A stretch of 64,000 nt of DNA, taken from Wenzhouxiangellaceae bacterium (GTDB taxonomy: Bacteria; Pseudomonadota; Gammaproteobacteria; Xanthomonadales; Wenzhouxiangellaceae). Numbering within the stretch: position 1 is the first letter of the stretch; the number at the start of each line of letters is the position of its first letter. The DNA lies in contig JANQPN010000006.1 in assembly GCA_028289455.1 (NCBI GenBank), positions 62,001-126,000 of the forward strand, in the 5' to 3' direction. The position numbers and the translations under genes are program-made. Positions 62,713 through 64,000 of the stretch are shown piece by piece. The notes beneath the pieces are model-generated. The model was given only the letters and a program-made list of their open reading frames with translations, had not been told where the DNA came from and made no database searches.

Positions 62713-64000
62713 ATGAAAGCGCATTTATTACTACTGCTGACCACCTCACTCAGACCGATTGGAGTGGGTCTGGCGCTGATCTGGATATCTTTTAGCAGCA
62801 ATTTGCTGTATGCCCAGCCGCAGATGTTGAATTTCAATCAGGCAGACATCCAGTCGGTGATTGCCACCATTGGTGAAATTACCGGGAAAACTTTTGTAAT
62901 TGATCCCAGGGTCCAGGGCCAGGTGACCGTGATTTCCAGTCAGGCACTGGATGAAGATGAGTTGTATGGCGTTTTTCTAAGTGTTTTAAGGGTTCAGGGT
63001 TATGCGGCTATTGCGGATGGTGATGTCGTGCGTATCGTGCCGGATGCCGTGGCCCAGCAACAGGCTGCCAGCAGCGGTGGTAATGGCGGAGAGGCCATTG
63101 TTACCCGCATATTGCCGGTCAATAATATCAGTGCCAGTGAGGCTTTACCCTTGCTGCGGCCATTATTGCCGCAGACCGCGCATCTGGTGGCGCATGAGCC
63201 AAGCAACAGCCTGATTGCTGCTGACCGTCAGGCAAACATTGACCGGCTGCAGGCGATAATCCGGCGCATCGACAGGGCAGAGCAGGCCGAAGTGGAGGTG
63301 ATACCGCTGCAGCACGCTTCGGCAACTGAATTGATGCGGACCCTGCAGATGCTGAGTCCTAACCAGACAGAGTCAGTGCTTGCCGATGAGCGTACCAATT
63401 CTCTGCTGTTGAGTGGCGACAGCGGCCGGCGTCTGCGGATTCGTACCTTGATATCTCATTTGGACACACCGCTGGATTCGGGCGGAAATACCCAGGTGGT
63501 ACATTTGAATTATGCAACTGCAGAAGAACTGGTGCCGATACTGCAGGGTGTTGTGGATCAACAGTCAGGCGGAGCAGATGCCGCTGCTGTGGGTGGTAGC
63601 AGTGCAAGAATACAGGCGCATGCAGAAACCAATTCCCTGATTATCAGCGCCCAGCCCGCCGAATTGAGGTCATTGCAGGGTGTGATCCGCAGTCTGGATA
63701 TTCCCCGCGCACAGGTTCTGGTGGAAGCTATCATTGCAGAAGTAACCGTGGATACCGCACGTGAACTGGGTATTCAATGGCAGGCGACCAGCTCGATTGA
63801 CACCATTACCGATGCCAGTGGCAATGTCATCGGCCTCGAGTCAGGGTTTTTGGGCGGGACAAATTTCGGTACCGGCGGCAACAATATATTGGCACAGTCT
63901 TTTGATCCAACCGGTGCGCTGCCGGGACAGGGGCTGAATATCGGTTATCTGAGCGGGACAACCAGCATTCTCGGCAATGATGTGCTGCAGTTGGGCGCAG
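62713..64000 (+). CDS. gspD: Type II secretion secretin, N-terminal part (3' end outside window)
   Basis: The open frame from ATG 62713 runs to the window end without a stop. After a signal peptide (cut after LLYAQ) comes the N0 domain (NFNQADIQSVIATIGEITGKTFVIDPRVQGQVTVIS) and then N1-N3 repeats (LPVNNISASEALPLLRPLL, VIPLQHASATELMRTLQ, VVHLNYATAEELVPILQGVV). The start of the secretin domain (QVLVEAIIAEVTVDTARELGIQWQ) is also in the window. The pore-forming part lies outside. It would form the outer membrane channel for type II secretion, and could export the large secreted proteins found in this window. Confidence 0.95.
   Translation, partial: MKAHLLLLLTTSLRPIGVGLALIWISFSSNLLYAQPQMLNFNQADIQSVIATIGEITGKTFVIDPRVQGQVTVISSQALDEDELYGVFLSVLRVQGYAAIADGDVVRIVPDAVAQQQAASSGGNGGEAIVTRILPVNNISASEALPLLRPLLPQTAHLVAHEPSNSLIAADRQANIDRLQAIIRRIDRAEQAEVEVIPLQHASATELMRTLQMLSPNQTESVLADERTNSLLLSGDSGRRLRIRTLISHLDTPLDSGGNTQVVHLNYATAEELVPILQGVVDQQSGGADAAAVGGSSARIQAHAETNSLIISAQPAELRSLQGVIRSLDIPRAQVLVEAIIAEVTVDTARELGIQWQATSSIDTITDASGNVIGLESGFLGGTNFGTGGNNILAQSFDPTGALPGQGLNIGYLSGTTSILGNDVLQLGA

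Noticed and set aside
1..64000. CRISPR arrays, tRNA or rRNA genes, transposases, integrases
   Set aside because: None recognised on reading; a tRNAscan/CRISPR search was not possible here.

Overview
The window is a stretch of a Gram-negative, gammaproteobacterial-type chromosome. The evidence is the rhlB / trxA / rho arrangement next to type II secretion genes (gspC, gspD), an adjacent suhB-trmJ pair, lipoproteins with classical lipoboxes, an outer-membrane beta-barrel, SoxR, and large secreted proteins ending in PTLxxWG-hydrophobic-Arg sorting tails. Base composition is near balanced over most of the window. The many secreted repeat proteins and DGFE-ended proteins recall Xanthomonadales / Wenzhouxiangella / Marinicella-like marine bacteria, but that placement is inference. 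No rRNA, tRNA, CRISPR array, transposase or integrase was recognised.

Layout. 1-183: 3' end of apt. 307-2823: an AT-rich KAP-family P-loop NTPase gene. 2975-4924: S9 peptidase lipoprotein. 5076-10160 (minus): very large DUF11/CARDB-type repeat protein with a sorting tail. 10583-13808: a second AT-rich pair, a subtilase with a metallopeptidase-like N-terminal region plus a membrane-anchored lipoprotein. 14015-16372: soxR with a near-perfect SoxR box, a possible divergent 46-residue ORF, and a ToxR/CadC-like TPR regulator. 16392-20692 (minus): MarR-GNAT fusion, S41 peptidase, polysaccharide deacetylase, LysR regulator. 20804-21821: FMN reductase and VOC protein. 22025-22940 (minus): ECF sigma factor and zinc-finger anti-sigma. 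23205-27700: cation/proton antiporter, Rieske-glutamate-synthase-like fusion, DUF5996 protein, membrane/RCK_C protein. 27753-30700 (minus): LytTR regulator, a lipoprotein, and two overlapping secreted proteins. 31035-36251: large lamin-tail / endonuclease / Calx-beta secreted protein. 37161-41802: three translationally coupled genes for a 2-oxoacid:acceptor oxidoreductase with a GltD-like ferredoxin subunit. 42110-50457: secreted proteins, a MocR/EamA divergent pair, a beta-barrel protein, and a coupled small-molecule kinase / class III PLP enzyme pair. 50535-54412: TerC, an epimerase, DoxX, a cupredoxin-like protein and an AraC regulator. 54628-56427: secreted beta-propeller. 56469-64000: housekeeping block suhB, trmJ, rho, trxA, rhlB, gspC, gspD (cut by the window end).

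How the parts work together. Several units look like true operons because stops and starts overlap or nearly touch: sigma/anti-sigma (1 base apart), antiporter/Rieske-GltS, the three oxidoreductase genes, kinase/PLP enzyme, and the two secreted proteins at 29.5-30.7 kb. Divergent regulator-target pairs (LysR/FMN reductase, MocR/EamA, possibly SoxR/46-residue ORF) carry visible inverted or direct repeats between them. The least explained loci are the subtilase-lipoprotein pair, the KAP NTPase, the SoxR-box mini-ORF, the Rieske-GltS/ion-transport cluster and the two secreted unknowns.
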